Source: Platycnemis pennipes
Lineage: Eukaryota; Arthropoda; Insecta; Odonata; Platycnemididae
Length of the DNA stretch: 64,000 nt
Assembly (NCBI GenBank): GCA_933228895.1
Contig: OW121848.1
Location: 131,830,615 to 131,894,614, forward strand
Direction of reading: 5' to 3'
This document shows positions 1-9,758 of this stretch, in pieces. The notes below the pieces were generated by a model. That model was not told where the DNA came from. It saw only the letters and a list, made by a program, of their open reading frames with translations, and ran no database searches. The translations under genes were made by a program, and so were the position numbers. Position 1 is the first letter of the stretch. Each line of letters starts with the position of its first letter.

Positions 1-111
1 TTTGTCTAGCCGTTCAACGACGTGCGACGTAGTGCCTACGTCACAGCGGCCAACTTCATGTATCAATTGATCTATACATTTTGGTATGCCTCGATCTTTT
101 AAATTATCAAC

Positions 112-880
112 ATCGGTCAACAATCCTAGGATTGGTTTGACGCAGCCCTCCACTCGATTCTTCTATCAGCCAACCTCTTCATGTTGACGTAGCTCCTCTC
201 TTTTACATCTTCACAACCTGTTCCATGTATCTCATACAAGGCCTGCCTTTTCCATTCTTCCCGTTCACTTTTCCCTCGACGATTGTCTTCATCAGGCCAT
301 CTTGTCTTAAGATGTGTCCTATTAAGTTGTCCCATCTTCTTTTTAAGGTTTTCAGTTGACATCTCTTCTCTCCCACTCTACTTAAGACTTCTTCGTTTGT
401 CACTCCATCGATCCATTTTATCTTCATCATTCTTCGTTAAGCACCACATTTCATATGCTTCCAGCCTGGACTTCTCTGCTGCTGTTATTGTCCATGCTTC
501 GCTGCCATGTAGTAGAATGCTCCAGATGTATGTTCTTCCTCACTTCCACGCTTGTATTTGCAGCTGTAAGCAGAATCTTCTTCTGGAAAAATGCCCTTTT
601 TGCTTGGGCAATTCTACTGGCAATTTCTCTTTTACTTCGTCCATCGCTGGTTACTCGGCTTCCCAGGTAACAGAACTCTTCCACTTACTCGATTTTTTTA
701 TTTTTCCTAGTTTAATATTGGTTCTGGCTTCCTTTCTTCTTCTACATAACAATACCTCAGTTTTCTTTTTGTTGATATTCAGATGATATCTGGTCATTGT
801 TCTTTCCATGTTTCCTAGTGTTTTCTTTAAATCTCCTTCTGTTTCTGCCATGACTGCTCCCCGTGGATATTCGTTGACAT
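112..880 (-). mobile_element. RTE/BovB-like LINE fragment (family B), 3' part of ORF2
   Basis: Minus-strand translation in three frames gives the post-RT C-terminal part of an RTE-type ORF2. Recognisable blocks are LNINKKKTEVLLC (near 790), FCYLGSRVTSDGRSKREI (near 670), RAFFQKKILLTAANTS (near 590), MMKIKWIDGVTNEEVL (near 425), GHILRQDGLMKTIVEGKVNG (near 320) and the terminal WRAASNQS (near 150). The same blocks recur in the copies at 23221-23860 and 54785-55640, which gives the family assignment. At least two frameshifts break the frame. The 3' end lies near 112 beside a short ATG-rich tail; the 5' end is truncated near 880. This is a dead copy. Confidence 0.85.
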
Positions 881-2209
881 AATTTTGCAGAGGAATAATT
901 GGGCTATTTGTACTAATTACTATAATTATTTTTGTAACTAAACAGGTGGTATGCTGATATAATAAGACATTCGTGCACTTTTAATGTTGCTACTAAATGA
1001 TTTCATGGCCACATAACAAGAATTGGATTTTGGAAGTTGAATAGGAATGGTTCCATTATCTCGATTGCCGTACAACCATGCATGTAAAATCCAAGGAGTA
1101 CATAAAAAAAACAGGCAGATATAAAACAAAAAGCACTTCTGTGAAATGTGCGTATCGTTTTATATATAACTGAAAATTATATGAAAAACTGGGTTAATAA
1201 TTTTTAAGGATATTAGAGAACTGTGTGGCAGTAAATTGGTTGGTTAATCAAGCTTTACTTTCTCTCGTGGGAGAATTAAATGAAATGTAGCGACTTCAAT
1301 TTACGTTCGTTCTAGTACATGACAACCGAACAAAAACATGGTCTCTTGTTGTTCTTTATTTATAGCATCAATAAAAATCATTTAAAATTCATATATCAAC
1401 AATAAATGTAATTTTTTCAGTAAAGATCAATGAAAACCAGCGATTCCATCTAAATTTCCTCTGACCTACGAGATAGGATTAATTTATATCTCCTCCGGGC
1501 TTGAAGGGCAATGATTTACACACATTTGTGTGGGTTGGTGGAATCCACTCTTCATACGCCTCTCGTGGTTTTTATACCATAGTTTCCCGCGGATCGGTGG
1601 ACTTGGCTGACTTTTGTCGTTTGCCATAGCAAAACCTAGTTTGTACTCATCTGTAGAATTAAGCTCAAGGAGCTCCAACGTCTAAGACGGCGACGCGAGA
1701 ATTCCAGTCATATCTACCGCATTTTCTCGCGTAAGTCGCGTCCTCGTGTATCCCACAAATCCCATTTTGCGTGAAAAACATTTTGCATTTTTCCCTAAAA
1801 AAATTCATGCTCTGCCCTTGAGCCCGCCGCTTTTCGTTTTGACCTGAAATCACATACTTTGATGAAAATACAATAAATCAGAATAGATTAAAACACAAGA
1901 AGTAGGAATTGGGGTAAAATGTGGGATTCAAAAAAGAGGAATTGGAATTTTAAGAAAAAAGGATTGTGATTCTAAAAAAATCCGGTGGATTCATGTTAGC
2001 CTCGCACTCCCTTTCTTTCACCCAGCCCCGGTTGAAGGCCCGGGCGGCTGCCCGGGGCGCCACGATGGAAGGGGCGCCGTGGGGAGGAAAAACCTTTTTT
2101 TTATTCGAGGATAGACAACTTATTTCATATCCAACGAGCTCATTTACTACTTTTTGTACTACTTAATTTTTCTACGTTTAACTGGTGAATATGTGTTACA
2201 ACAGGGTTT
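881..2209. other. No gene seen; AT-rich DNA with one GC-rich patch
   Basis: No frame here resembles a known protein and no repeat family of the window is recognised. The only compositional feature is a GC-rich patch at about 2020-2090 containing overlapping short palindromes around GCCCGGGC and GGGGCGCC, which stands out against the AT-rich background. Confidence 0.5.
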
Positions 2210-2373
2210 GATTAGAGCAGGGTGTGTGAAATAGTCTCTCGCCCGGGTAAATATTCTGTCGTAAGCCGATAGTTGCTTGTTTGCATGTCAGTAGTGCATG
2301 CTTGGTGATCTTCACCCCCTGCCACAAACCCTCGTGGGGGCATGCAGGGTATTGTGTAGATGTAGATGTAGTG
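2210..2373 (+). mobile_element. Family A LINE, 3' terminal fragment
   Basis: This is the 3' untranslated end of the CR1/Jockey-type family A element. It contains the family signature TTCACCCCCTGCCACA, then the TGCAGGGTATTGTGTAG block, and ends in short TAGATG repeats near 2365. The same order occurs at 13090-13157, 33850-33914, 36890-36957 and 41205-41265. No coding sequence is retained. Confidence 0.8.
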
Positions 2374-2884
2374 CATTTTATCATACTGGACTGAATGCGT
2401 AACTTTGTGAAATTGCGTAATATTCATCGTAACGAATAAAATAAAAGAGTGCTTTCACTCGGATTTCGGGAAAAAACGTTGCACCCCTCGCACGAGTAAA
2501 TAAATTGATTGTGTAATTTTAAAATGTATGGTACATGATTTTTTTCTGGACAGCACTTCTCCAATCGGCGATCTTGCCTTGGGTTTCCGGAAACCTATTA
2601 CCATAAATTGAAACATTTTTAGATCATTCAAGTTTCAAGAGATTTTAAACCTGTTCGAGAAAAAAAATACTTTTCCCAGGTTTTTATTTCACTAGACTAA
2701 AGTAGCCAGGACTACTACCAACCGGCGCTGCTAAAACAATGCTATGAATACGCGTGTATCGGAATCCCCGGAGTAACCTTCTTGGACTAGCCTTAAACCT
2801 GGTGTAAAAAAACAATGAATACGGCCGTTTGGGTTTAAGTAGACAGGTCAAAAGAGGACTCACTCGGATTTGATCCTGCTCTGG
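2374..2884. other. No gene seen
   Basis: AT-rich sequence without a supported coding frame or a recognised repeat. It separates a family A 3' end from a SINE-like head. Confidence 0.45.
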
Positions 2885-3120
2885 CTAGTAACCGTCCGCG
2901 GTAACTAGGCCGTTTAAGTGCTGGCCTGACAATTGCGGATTCGAACCTAGCCAAGGGAATAGATGTTTTTTTGGTTATCTTAAGATTAAGATATTTGGTG
3001 AGACCGTGCGTTAACCGTTTAAGCCGTCGGAGCTACTTAATCCGAGGTCTACTACTACTCTGCTAGTAGCTCATCGTCCCACTCAGTGGCTCTGCGCGAC
3101 ATGTACTCTTTGGGATGTGA
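2885..3120 (+). mobile_element. tRNA-derived SINE
   Basis: A pol III-type head lies near 2905-2960. A box A-like segment around TAGGCCGTTTAAGTGC is followed about 30 nt later by the box B GGATTCGAACC. The body includes a GTTAACCGTTTAAGCCGTCGG block. Related body sequence occurs at 40290-40430 and 61541-61815. The tRNA cloverleaf is degenerate, so this is a SINE and not a functional tRNA gene. Boundaries are approximate. Confidence 0.6.
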
Positions 3121-3157
3121 TTTTTTTAGCTAGGCATTGCAAGTTTGTAATTAGGAA

Positions 3158-3236
3158 TATCCGGAGACCTCGCTCAGGTTCGAACCCAGAATCCTGCAGT
3201 CCGCAGCCAAATCCTCTGCTCTTCTTTGTCACCACT
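3158..3236 (-). mobile_element. tRNA-like SINE head, opposite orientation
   Basis: On minus, a box A-like AGCAGAGGATTTGG segment precedes the box B GGGTTCGAACC. The cloverleaf is imperfect and no body is recognisable, so I read it as a SINE head lying tail to tail with the SINE at 2885-3120. An old tRNA pseudogene is an alternative. Confidence 0.45.
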
Positions 3237-4018
3237 CAAAAACATAGATAATTCATAAAAAGTATGCCATTAAAATAGGAACAATCATGTTTAAAATGAT
3301 AGCTTTATTCATTTAAAGTTAGCTGATGTACAAGAAAATATTTAATAAATCCATTAAAATTAAAAACCTTTTTAAATCACAAAATTATTTTCAGTTTTTC
3401 ATTGTGTTTTATTTATAGCTCTCTTCTCAAAATAAATGTCGTAACCTTTTTAGCAGAGCAGATTAGACTTTGATAATTTTGCAGATTGTGGATCGATTCA
3501 TGGCCAAATTTGCGCACTTGAGCTTAGGTTATGGGGGATATGTAGGTAATGCCAGTGGCAGATTGGATGGGAGATCTGGCAAAGATTTGGGGAAAAGAAA
3601 ACACAACTTATGCTGCATTGAATTCCTATGAACTCCGTTACATCGTGTCGTTTCATCGGACCTTTCGGCGATCTATCGATCGGCGATCGATTGACTGCGG
3701 TCAATCTTTTTATTCCTCCTTTTTTTAGTCTTATTTATCTGATGAAATGTAGAATATTATGCATTAGTTCTTAACAAAAATATCTAACGTCTTTAGTTAA
3801 CGTATCCGTTGTAAATTTTTGCTGGAGATTTAACCTGTATTTTAACCTGCGAACTGATAATGACTCTCAGCCTTATTCTTCTCTTTATTTTGATAAAGTG
3901 CTAACCCTACCGCAACCCCTTTGAGAGAAATGCGTTGAGGACAAGAGGAAACCCTGCCAAGCTCCTTGTTCTATATTTGCCTATCCAGATCCCCATCTGC
4001 CTATCTTACCTGAAAACA
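3237..4018. other. No gene seen
   Basis: AT-rich intergenic-type sequence. A small GC-richer patch near 3640-3700 contains overlapping CGATCGAT-type short palindromes. No coding frame or element of the window's families was recognised. Confidence 0.45.
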
Positions 4019-4530
4019 CTATCTACATCTACATAATACCCTGCAAGCCACCATAAAGGTGTGTGGCAGAGGGTGAATTTTAAAAAACATGCATTATATG
4101 CCATGCATACAAAGGATTAGTAATAGTATATTAGTCTAAACTTCACTATTTAAAAAAGATAAAAATAGCAAAGTATGCATGCAAAAACATGCTGTTAATT
4201 GGGTTAAGTTACTTACTACGGTAAAAATGTATTGCACGAGGAAAAAATGACATTTTGAATCTGTCAGTTCGGCAATCAATTTCTCTAATTTTGCATTCGT
4301 GGTTTAGTCTGCCATAGTAATCTGGGTTTCGCAAAATATTTTTAGCGTCATCACTGAAAATATTACATTGGAATTTATTTAAGAGATAGTCTAAATTTCA
4401 ACCTTGCGATCTGGCAATGATTCCCATTTTAATTCCTTTAATAGACTGGTTACGCTAACATAGCTACCGTACCGTCCCTTTACTAATCTTGCCGATCTTC
4501 GCTGCACCATGTATAGGTTTCCAATAGTAC
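4019..4530 (-). mobile_element. Family A LINE fragment, ORF2 C-terminus plus 3' end
   Basis: The minus strand ends, near 4020, in the TAGATG tail and CTTGCAGGGTATTATGTAG signature. Going upstream on minus it carries the 3' UTR and the decayed C-terminus of ORF2, including the IDCRTDRFK-like and FRLNLLNKF-like blocks near 4280 and 4390. The copy is 5'-truncated near 4530. It lies immediately left of the Penelope-like element. Confidence 0.8.
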
Positions 4531-4931
4531 GTTTAATCTTCCAGTCTACTAAAAGATTCCTCGGCGCATTTAGTTATCTTATCTCAATCTAAAAAATCGA
4601 TGGTCGGTGAGTTTACTTCGCGGAATTTAGGCATAGTAAAGATAAAATACTTGGTTGATTCCTCAATTCATTTCGACTCTCCTCTAAGGTCTCTATTAAT
4701 TCCCATAATTTGGTGGCTACAAAAGCAGGTAAGGGTAATAAAATTGTAATTCTGGGCAAAGTTGATTATCTCGATAAATGTGTTCAAGTTTTTGTACTGG
4801 TGACAAATATTTTTCTGTTTTAAAAAATGACCCGACAAACAGTTTTCAATTGTCTCTTAAATCATGCCTTTCTGCTTGCACGCATTTATTCAAGGGATGG
4901 GAGAAATTTTCTCTCATTCGTCGTAACCCCT

Positions 4932-4946
4932 CCCCCCCCCCCCCCC
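4932..4946. repeat. Poly-C run of 15 inside PLE frame
   Basis: An uninterrupted run of 15 C lies in the PLE 1 reading frame just before the GLPKTH motif and reads as a proline tract. Copies at this position in other PLEs also have Pro-rich linkers (compare 42740). The run is a likely site of length polymorphism or sequencing error. Confidence 0.8.
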
Positions 4947-5192
4947 GTTCCCCCAAGGTTATATGGTCTGCCCAAGACTCATAAATCTGGTATACCTATT
5001 CGCCCAGTAGTCGCTCATTTTATGCCTCCTTGCCATCGTCTAGCTGTTAAGTTAAATAGCCTCTTTCGCTCCTTTACAAATTTTAATTCTTATTTTGGCA
5101 TCAAGAATTCAATTGAGCTATCTCAGAAACTAACTCCCATTTCCTTGCCTCCCAATTCCAAGGTTGTCTCCTTCGACGCGAAAAACCTTTTC

Positions 5193-5196
5193 ACGT
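5193..5196. repeat. Target-site duplication of the LTR element, left copy
   Basis: ACGT immediately outside the left LTR is repeated at 10684-10687 immediately outside the right LTR. A 4-bp duplication is usual for gypsy-type integrases. Confidence 0.85.
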
Positions 5197-5923
5197 TGTA
5201 ATTTATTCTTTTCAATTTAATTTGTTTCACACACAATACAACAAAATATATACAGTATCATAATAAATTACCCTCACAACATATCACTTTCACTCTTGGT
5301 ATCTTCAGGCTCAATTTTTACAGGCCATAGATCACTTCACGAGCCATTTCACTTTTCACTTTCACATAAAATATAGCCAGTACCCTCTTAAAAATAAGTA
5401 CCTACATAATAGTGGGGAGTGGACCGCTTTATCCCTCTAGTTTATCTGGAGTTTCTAGCTGAGGCGATCCCCGTCTCCTTGGGTTAATCCTGGCTTCTCC
5501 GCCATGCCACTTTCCACTTCACTGTTCTTAGACTATCAGACTCGCCTAGAAGACACTTCCCTCTTCTTGGACTATCAGCCTTCACCTTCCTTCGACTCCT
5601 CGACTAGCCGCCTCCAAGCCTAGCAGCAGCCCCCTCTCTCTCTTCGTCCCTCTTTATATAGGCACTTCTTAATTGTTAACGCCCGGCCATAATTAGTCTC
5701 CCTCCGTAACCTGCCGCGAGTTCAACAATAGCCTGCGAGACAATTTCTATTCTTGGGAAAGCAACTCCCGAATGACCTGAATCACCAGGCTCAATGACAA
5801 ATTGGCCATTGTCGAGGCCGACGCCATATTTCCCTATGTCTCCGTATAAATATTCTGTACAAAAACCAACATGGCGGCTCTCCAACTCCCCAGCATGCCA
5901 TGGCTAAATTTTGATACGTTACA
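5197..5923 (-). repeat. 3' LTR of gypsy-type element (left in window)
   Basis: A 727-bp terminal repeat beginning TGTAATT and ending GTTACA on plus, hence TG...CA on both strands. It matches 9957-10683 at a constant offset of 4760 with no difference found by eye. On minus it contains a TATATAAA box at 5660-5653 and an AATAAA hexamer (plus-strand TTTATT at 5202-5207) close to its end. Confidence 0.95.
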
Positions 5924-5935
5924 TCTGCCCCGTCG
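5924..5935 (-). other. Weak polypurine tract next to 3' LTR
   Basis: On minus the sequence abutting the 3' LTR reads CGACGGGGCAGA, a short interrupted purine stretch in the place where plus-strand priming should start. It is shorter and less pure than usual, so the assignment rests on position. Confidence 0.4.
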
Positions 5936-6597
5936 AAAGCAAATATTATATCCTATAAGATTTTCTTTCGAAGCCTCTAATTAAAATAAAGCGTCGCCCC
6001 GGCGCCTCTAAAGATCGTTCTACCCCTGAAATTAGTCCACATCCACTATGTTTACATACATTCATAAAATACAATAAATGCAATTATACCCTTCTTTAAA
6101 ACATCACCTTTACCTTTAAAACATAACATACAAATATTCAAAACAAATGTCATATGCCCTCTTCAAATTTAACATCTTTAAAATAAGTTATACATTTTAC
6201 ATAAAACCTTGGGTCATATGTAATTTTCAAATGTACATATTTAACATGCAAGTGCATAACCATCACTAAAATAGTTTCAGGTAATCAAAGGAATCACACT
6301 TTGCTACACATCAAACATAAAATCTCCTTCACCTTTAAAGTTTTACATTATAACTGTCCGCCTCATCATATTGAGTCCAAATGTTCATTCACCCAGCTGA
6401 CTTTACTTAAACACCAATTTAGTAACCGTAGATCCACTCCCTCACCGCACAAATACAAAGTTTTAATCACAAGCCCTTACTTTGTTACACCTCTGCGACC
6501 TTGCGATAAAATGTGTACAAATGGCGCGGTAAATCTGTGTCTGCCGACGCTTGCTTACAATGTAACTAGTAAATCGCATGACTCGGCTCTTATTTTC

Positions 6598-8304
6598 TTA
6601 CGTTCTCAGTCCTTTCTCAACTGTGCTTGCGCGATGTTCTGTGTGAAGTTGGTTTCCTGTGGGTGTTGTTGTGAGTGCAGTGATTTCTACGTTTGGTTTC
6701 ATGTGGGATACATGGAAAGTTCCTCGTTCCGTTCCTGTTTCCATGTTCTTTAGCACGAAAGTGGCCCTTCCCCGTGATTCAGCAATTATAAATGGTCCCT
6801 CAAATAGTGGCATGAAACCTTGGTAAATCTTCTTCTCCTTATCAGATGAAGGATTAGTGCGTAATAGAACTCGATCTCCTATCTCGAAGTTCTTCCCTCT
6901 CTTGTGAGTTTTTCTTGAGTGTCGCTCACTCCTTCCTTTCTGCCCCTTTGTTTTGATTCTACGCTGGAATCTTTCAACTAACCCTGGAATATCTTCCTTT
7001 TCTTGGGTGCTGTCTGCCATCAGACAAGGTAAGTCGTCCTCAAAATTGAGATAACACTTCTTTACTTCCTTTCCACGTACGTAGTCAAGTGCTCTGACTA
7101 ATGCGTTACTGCTAATTGCACAGCCAAACGGCCCTCTAGTAAATTGGTATATAAATCCTTCAAAGTAAACTGCACAATACTTCCGAGAATCTCGATGTAG
7201 TTGAATTTGGTAGAAGCTTTGCGTGAGATCTAAAGATGTCATGTATTTTACGTTATCACAATCTTGAAATATTTCTTGAGGCGTTCTTGAAGTAGCGTAA
7301 TCCGGCTTCATCAGCTTATTCACCGCCCTTGCATCCAGACATAGCCTTATTGAGCCATCCTGCTTCGGTAAACATATCAGGGGTGATACATATCGTGATG
7401 TACTCTTTTCTATGAGTCCCTGCTCCAACAGCTGATTAATAGCGTGGCGTGCCTTCGCACGGTAATTTAGCGGTACATTGTAACTTTTCCCGTGGAACTC
7501 CTCGTCACCTTTTATCTCCACCTTATAATAATACCCCTTTATTTTTCCGGGCGTATTTCTGAAAATCTTCTTCTCCTTATAAATAATACCCGCTAATTCT
7601 CTAAACTCCTTCTCCTGTAAATCGCTGATGCTTCTCATGCTGTTGTGGATTTCCTCCATAGAAACTGTATCTTCTCTCTCCTCATATTGCCCCTGTTTAA
7701 TTGCCATGATTAGCTTCAGTGACGACTCCGTAGGCATTCCGAATCTTCTTTCTTCCATCTTCCGCCCTTGCCTCAGGATTAATGTGCTTTCATTATAATT
7801 AATCTCCGCTTTCAGCATCTCTAATGTATCCGTGCCCAATATTAACGGCTTCACTAGATTAGGTATGATGGTGCAATTAATTACTACATCAATCTTCCCT
7901 ATGTTTATTGTGGGAAAGATTTGTTTACTAATTCTTCCGCTCCTCCTACCTATTGCTCCGATCACCTGAATTCCCCGTATTGGTACCTCTAATACACCTT
8001 TGAATACCTCTGGATTCTCCGTAAATGTGTTCTCATTCAGACATGTGATTTCTGAACCGGTGTCCACTAGTGCCTTAAACTTCCGCCCCCCTATTTCCAC
8101 TACAATTTCCGGACACTTGTTTTCTTCGTGCGATCCGTGTTCCTTTTCTTCTTCGGTCAAATCTTCGGGTATGCATAATATATTCCTGACTTCCTTGTCG
8201 TATTTGCTCCTGTCTCCTCTATTGCTTCCTTCGGTCCCCCTTTCTCTGGCTAATGTCGTGTCGGGACTGCTTGCACGACTTGCCCCTTCGCGTTTCCCTG
8301 CTCT
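6598..8304 (-). CDS. pol: Gypsy Pol: protease and partial reverse transcriptase joined to integrase C-terminal region
   Basis: The -1 frame is open from 8304 to the TAA at 6598 and overlaps the end of gag by about 50 nt, so it should be made by frameshifting. Residues are counted from the TTG codon at 8160. The protease active site is DTG at 33-35, with the supporting ILGTD motif near 107-111. The RT fingers and palm follow: LPKQDGSIRLCLDARAVNK near 264-282, catalytic SLDLTQSFYQ with D311, GPFGC at 343-347, and FEDD at 373-376 in place of the usual YxDD. Between about residues 395 and 412 the RT gives way, without a stop or frameshift, to an integrase tail: basic region, FEIGDRVLLRT at 425-435 and the GPF of the GPY/F domain at 455-457. 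RT thumb, RNase H, the zinc-binding HHCC and the DDE core are absent. The frame is intact, so the deletion is in phase. Full-length gypsy Pol is usually over 1000 residues. Confidence 0.92.
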   Translation of the reverse strand, partial: RAGKREGASRASSPDTTLARERGTEGSNRGDRSKYDKEVRNILCIPEDLTEEEKEHGSHEENKCPEIVVEIGGRKFKALVDTGSEITCLNENTFTENPEVFKGVLEVPIRGIQVIGAIGRRSGRISKQIFPTINIGKIDVVINCTIIPNLVKPLILGTDTLEMLKAEINYNESTLILRQGRKMEERRFGMPTESSLKLIMAIKQGQYEEREDTVSMEEIHNSMRSISDLQEKEFRELAGIIYKEKKIFRNTPGKIKGYYYKVEIKGDEEFHGKSYNVPLNYRAKARHAINQLLEQGLIEKSTSRYVSPLICLPKQDGSIRLCLDARAVNKLMKPDYATSRTPQEIFQDCDNVKYMTSLDLTQSFYQIQLHRDSRKYCAVYFEGFIYQFTRGPFGCAISSNALVRALDYVRGKEVKKCYLNFEDDLPCLMADSTQEKEDIPGLVERFQRRIKTKGQKGRSERHSRKTHKRGKNFEIGDRVLLRTNPSSDKEKKIYQGFMPLFEGPFIIAESRGRATFVLKNMETGTERGTFHVSHMKPNVEITALTTTPTGNQLHTEHRASTVEKGLRT

Positions 8305-9758
8305 TCATGCCTTTCTTCACTACTCCCGGAGTTTTCCACAATCATCGTGCGGATGTTTGCATTCTCCCTGGGTGGTCTTTCTTCGTAACTCCGTCCATCC
8401 ATTTGTTCTCGGCTGCTGTACCGTCTCACCGGAGATGTCTGCCTCTGCTTGCCGGATGGATTAGGTTGATATCTATTACCATTTTGATTCTGAGGTGGTG
8501 GGTTGTATCCACGGCCTCTAGAATCAATTCTCCTTTCCTCGGTTCCTGTCCATCTTCTTCGGCTCTCTTCCTTCGTCTCCTGTATCGGCTGCGGCACCAA
8601 CCTATCGTATCGGCTGAGCAATGACAATAATCGTGGGATGGTGTTTATTTGCTGCGATATGATTGCCGTGTTGACCTCCGGACCAAAATGATGCTCCAAC
8701 CTATAGATTATTTCCTCGTCCTCCATCGGTGGCCTTAGTTCCTTAGCAGTGCTTATTCGGGATGTTGCGTATTCCACTCGGCTGATATTCCCTCGTTCAA
8801 CGTACCGGCCGGAATCTAGCGTCCTCCGAACCTCCATCTGCTGCTCACGCCCCCAATACTGCATCATAAACAGCTGTGTGAACTGCTCTACGTCTTCTAG
8901 TAGATGTGAGATAGCGGTAAACCATTCGCCTGCAGATCCCGTCAGACCTTGTCTTACGATTTTCAGCATTTCGTTGGAGGATAATTGGTACATGGCTTGG
9001 TATTCCTCCAGCTCACTGATGTATCGCATAGGCCTAGCTCCTCTCCTACCGTCAAAATATGGAATCTTCATCATCACTCTCGGTGATTGAATTGCGGTTG
9101 AGTTTCGCGAACACTGCAGCCTTATCTTTTCTGCTTCATTCTGCGCTATTATTCGTACTTTTCCTTGCAGTTCCGACTCTTCCTTCAATTTTTCTGCGGT
9201 CAGCAGCTGCATCTTTTCAGTGATATTCCTCACCTCCTCACGCGTTTCTATCGCCAAGCTTTCATAATCCTTTAGCCTTTCCTTGACATTATATAAATCC
9301 TTCCGTGTTTCCGCCGCTATACTTTGGACATTATTATTCGCCTCCTCGCGGACATCCTCTATCTCTGCGCGTCTTTCTGCTTTTTCCTCTTCTATCCGCG
9401 TATTCATCCTAACTTCTGCTCCTTTCAGCTGTTCCGCCTGCTCCCTCAAGATTGTTCTTAACAGCTCCGCCTGCTCCTTCTGTCTTCTTTCTTCCCTCCG
9501 TCTTCTCTCTTCTTCTCGTTCCCTTTTCTCCTTGATTTTCTCTTCCTTCAACCAAGCCCATAAATCCATCGTTGTTGGAGTCCTGTCTTCGACCTCGAAT
9601 TTGTGAGATTCAATGACTACTCCCTGTTCCTCGAGAGCAGATCTAAGCCTACCGACCAATTCATTTTTAACTCCTTCGGTGCCTAACCCTAGTTTCTTCA
9701 ATTCCTCCTGCACCTCGGCCTTCTTCAACTCGAACAGACTTTTCCTTGCTCGGAACAT
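8250..9758 (-). CDS. gag: Gypsy Gag with N-terminal SAP-like motif
   Basis: A 502-residue frame runs from the ATG at 9758-9756 to TAG at 8252-8250. An in-frame stop just upstream makes this ATG the only sensible start. Residues 8-40 fit a SAP DNA-binding motif: the EVQEELKKLGLGTEG core is followed by KNELVGRL. Residues 70-215 are very rich in E, K and R and read as a long coiled coil. Residues 230-390 look like the retrotransposon Gag capsid domain, with GLTGSAGEWF at 271-280. Residues 400-465 are a basic, R/G/P/Q-rich tail. No CCHC zinc knuckle is present, so nucleic-acid binding probably rests on the SAP and basic regions. Gag forms the intracellular particle that packages element RNA. The frame is undamaged. 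Confidence 0.9.
   Translation of the reverse strand: MFRARKSLFELKKAEVQEELKKLGLGTEGVKNELVGRLRSALEEQGVVIESHKFEVEDRTPTTMDLWAWLKEEKIKEKREREEERRRREERRQKEQAELLRTILREQAEQLKGAEVRMNTRIEEEKAERRAEIEDVREEANNNVQSIAAETRKDLYNVKERLKDYESLAIETREEVRNITEKMQLLTAEKLKEESELQGKVRIIAQNEAEKIRLQCSRNSTAIQSPRVMMKIPYFDGRRGARPMRYISELEEYQAMYQLSSNEMLKIVRQGLTGSAGEWFTAISHLLEDVEQFTQLFMMQYWGREQQMEVRRTLDSGRYVERGNISRVEYATSRISTAKELRPPMEDEEIIYRLEHHFGPEVNTAIISQQINTIPRLLSLLSRYDRLVPQPIQETKEESRRRWTGTEERRIDSRGRGYNPPPQNQNGNRYQPNPSGKQRQTSPVRRYSSREQMDGRSYEERPPRENANIRTMIVENSGSSEERHEEQGNAKGQVVQAVPTRH
8255..8298 (-). promoter_or_regulatory. Programmed -1 ribosomal frameshift signal, gag to pol
   Basis: On minus, the gag codons CAG GGA AAC (Q487, G488, N489) contain the heptamer G GGA AAC in the X XXY YYZ register needed for -1 slippage (8298-8292). 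After a 12-nt spacer there is a hairpin with a perfect 6-bp stem, GTCGTG (8279-8274) with CACGAC (8260-8255), and a 13-nt loop. The pol frame is open only from 8304, so the slip site lies inside the narrow gag-pol overlap. The spacer is a little longer than the common 5-9 nt; a larger pseudoknot is possible but I cannot fold it here. Confidence 0.75.

Larger units (their letters stand above)
4592..5196 (+). mobile_element. Penelope-like element 1, 5' half (RT N-terminal region)
   Basis: The plus strand encodes the N-terminal part of a PLE reverse transcriptase. TKAGKGNKIVILGKVDY (near 4720) is the upstream motif. After it come RLYGLPKTHKSGIPIRP (near 4960) and FDAKNLFT (near 5175), the first catalytic-aspartate motif. 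PLEs encode an RT related to telomerase RT joined to a GIY-YIG endonuclease; the second half of this copy is at 10688-11680. The 5' end near 4634-4680 is an inverted copy of the 3' end (11634-11679). A 13-bp direct repeat, TTATCTCAATCTA, flanks the whole at 4579-4591 and 11681-11693. The frame is broken and contains a 15-nt C run. It is interrupted at 5196 by the LTR element. Confidence 0.85.

Noticed and set aside
2020..2090. CpG island or rRNA fragment
   Set aside because: Only about 70 bp, no similarity to conserved rRNA helices that I can recognise, and no adjacent gene start.
2885..3236. Candidate tRNA genes
   Set aside because: Box A and B are present, but the acceptor and anticodon stems do not pair, and related bodies elsewhere identify SINEs.
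5676..5885. 69-codon frame in the LTR, identical to 10436-10645
   Set aside because: It is identical only because the LTRs are identical, lies upstream of the LTR TATA box and has no recognisable domain.
6301..6753. Plus-strand 150-codon frame in the pol tail region
   Set aside because: Overlaps the integrase tail on the other strand and shows no known domain; considered chance. No env-like frame was found on minus.
8000..9606. Plus-strand frames opposite gag and pol
   Set aside because: They are antisense shadows of two well-supported minus-strand genes; composition reflects purine-rich coding on minus.
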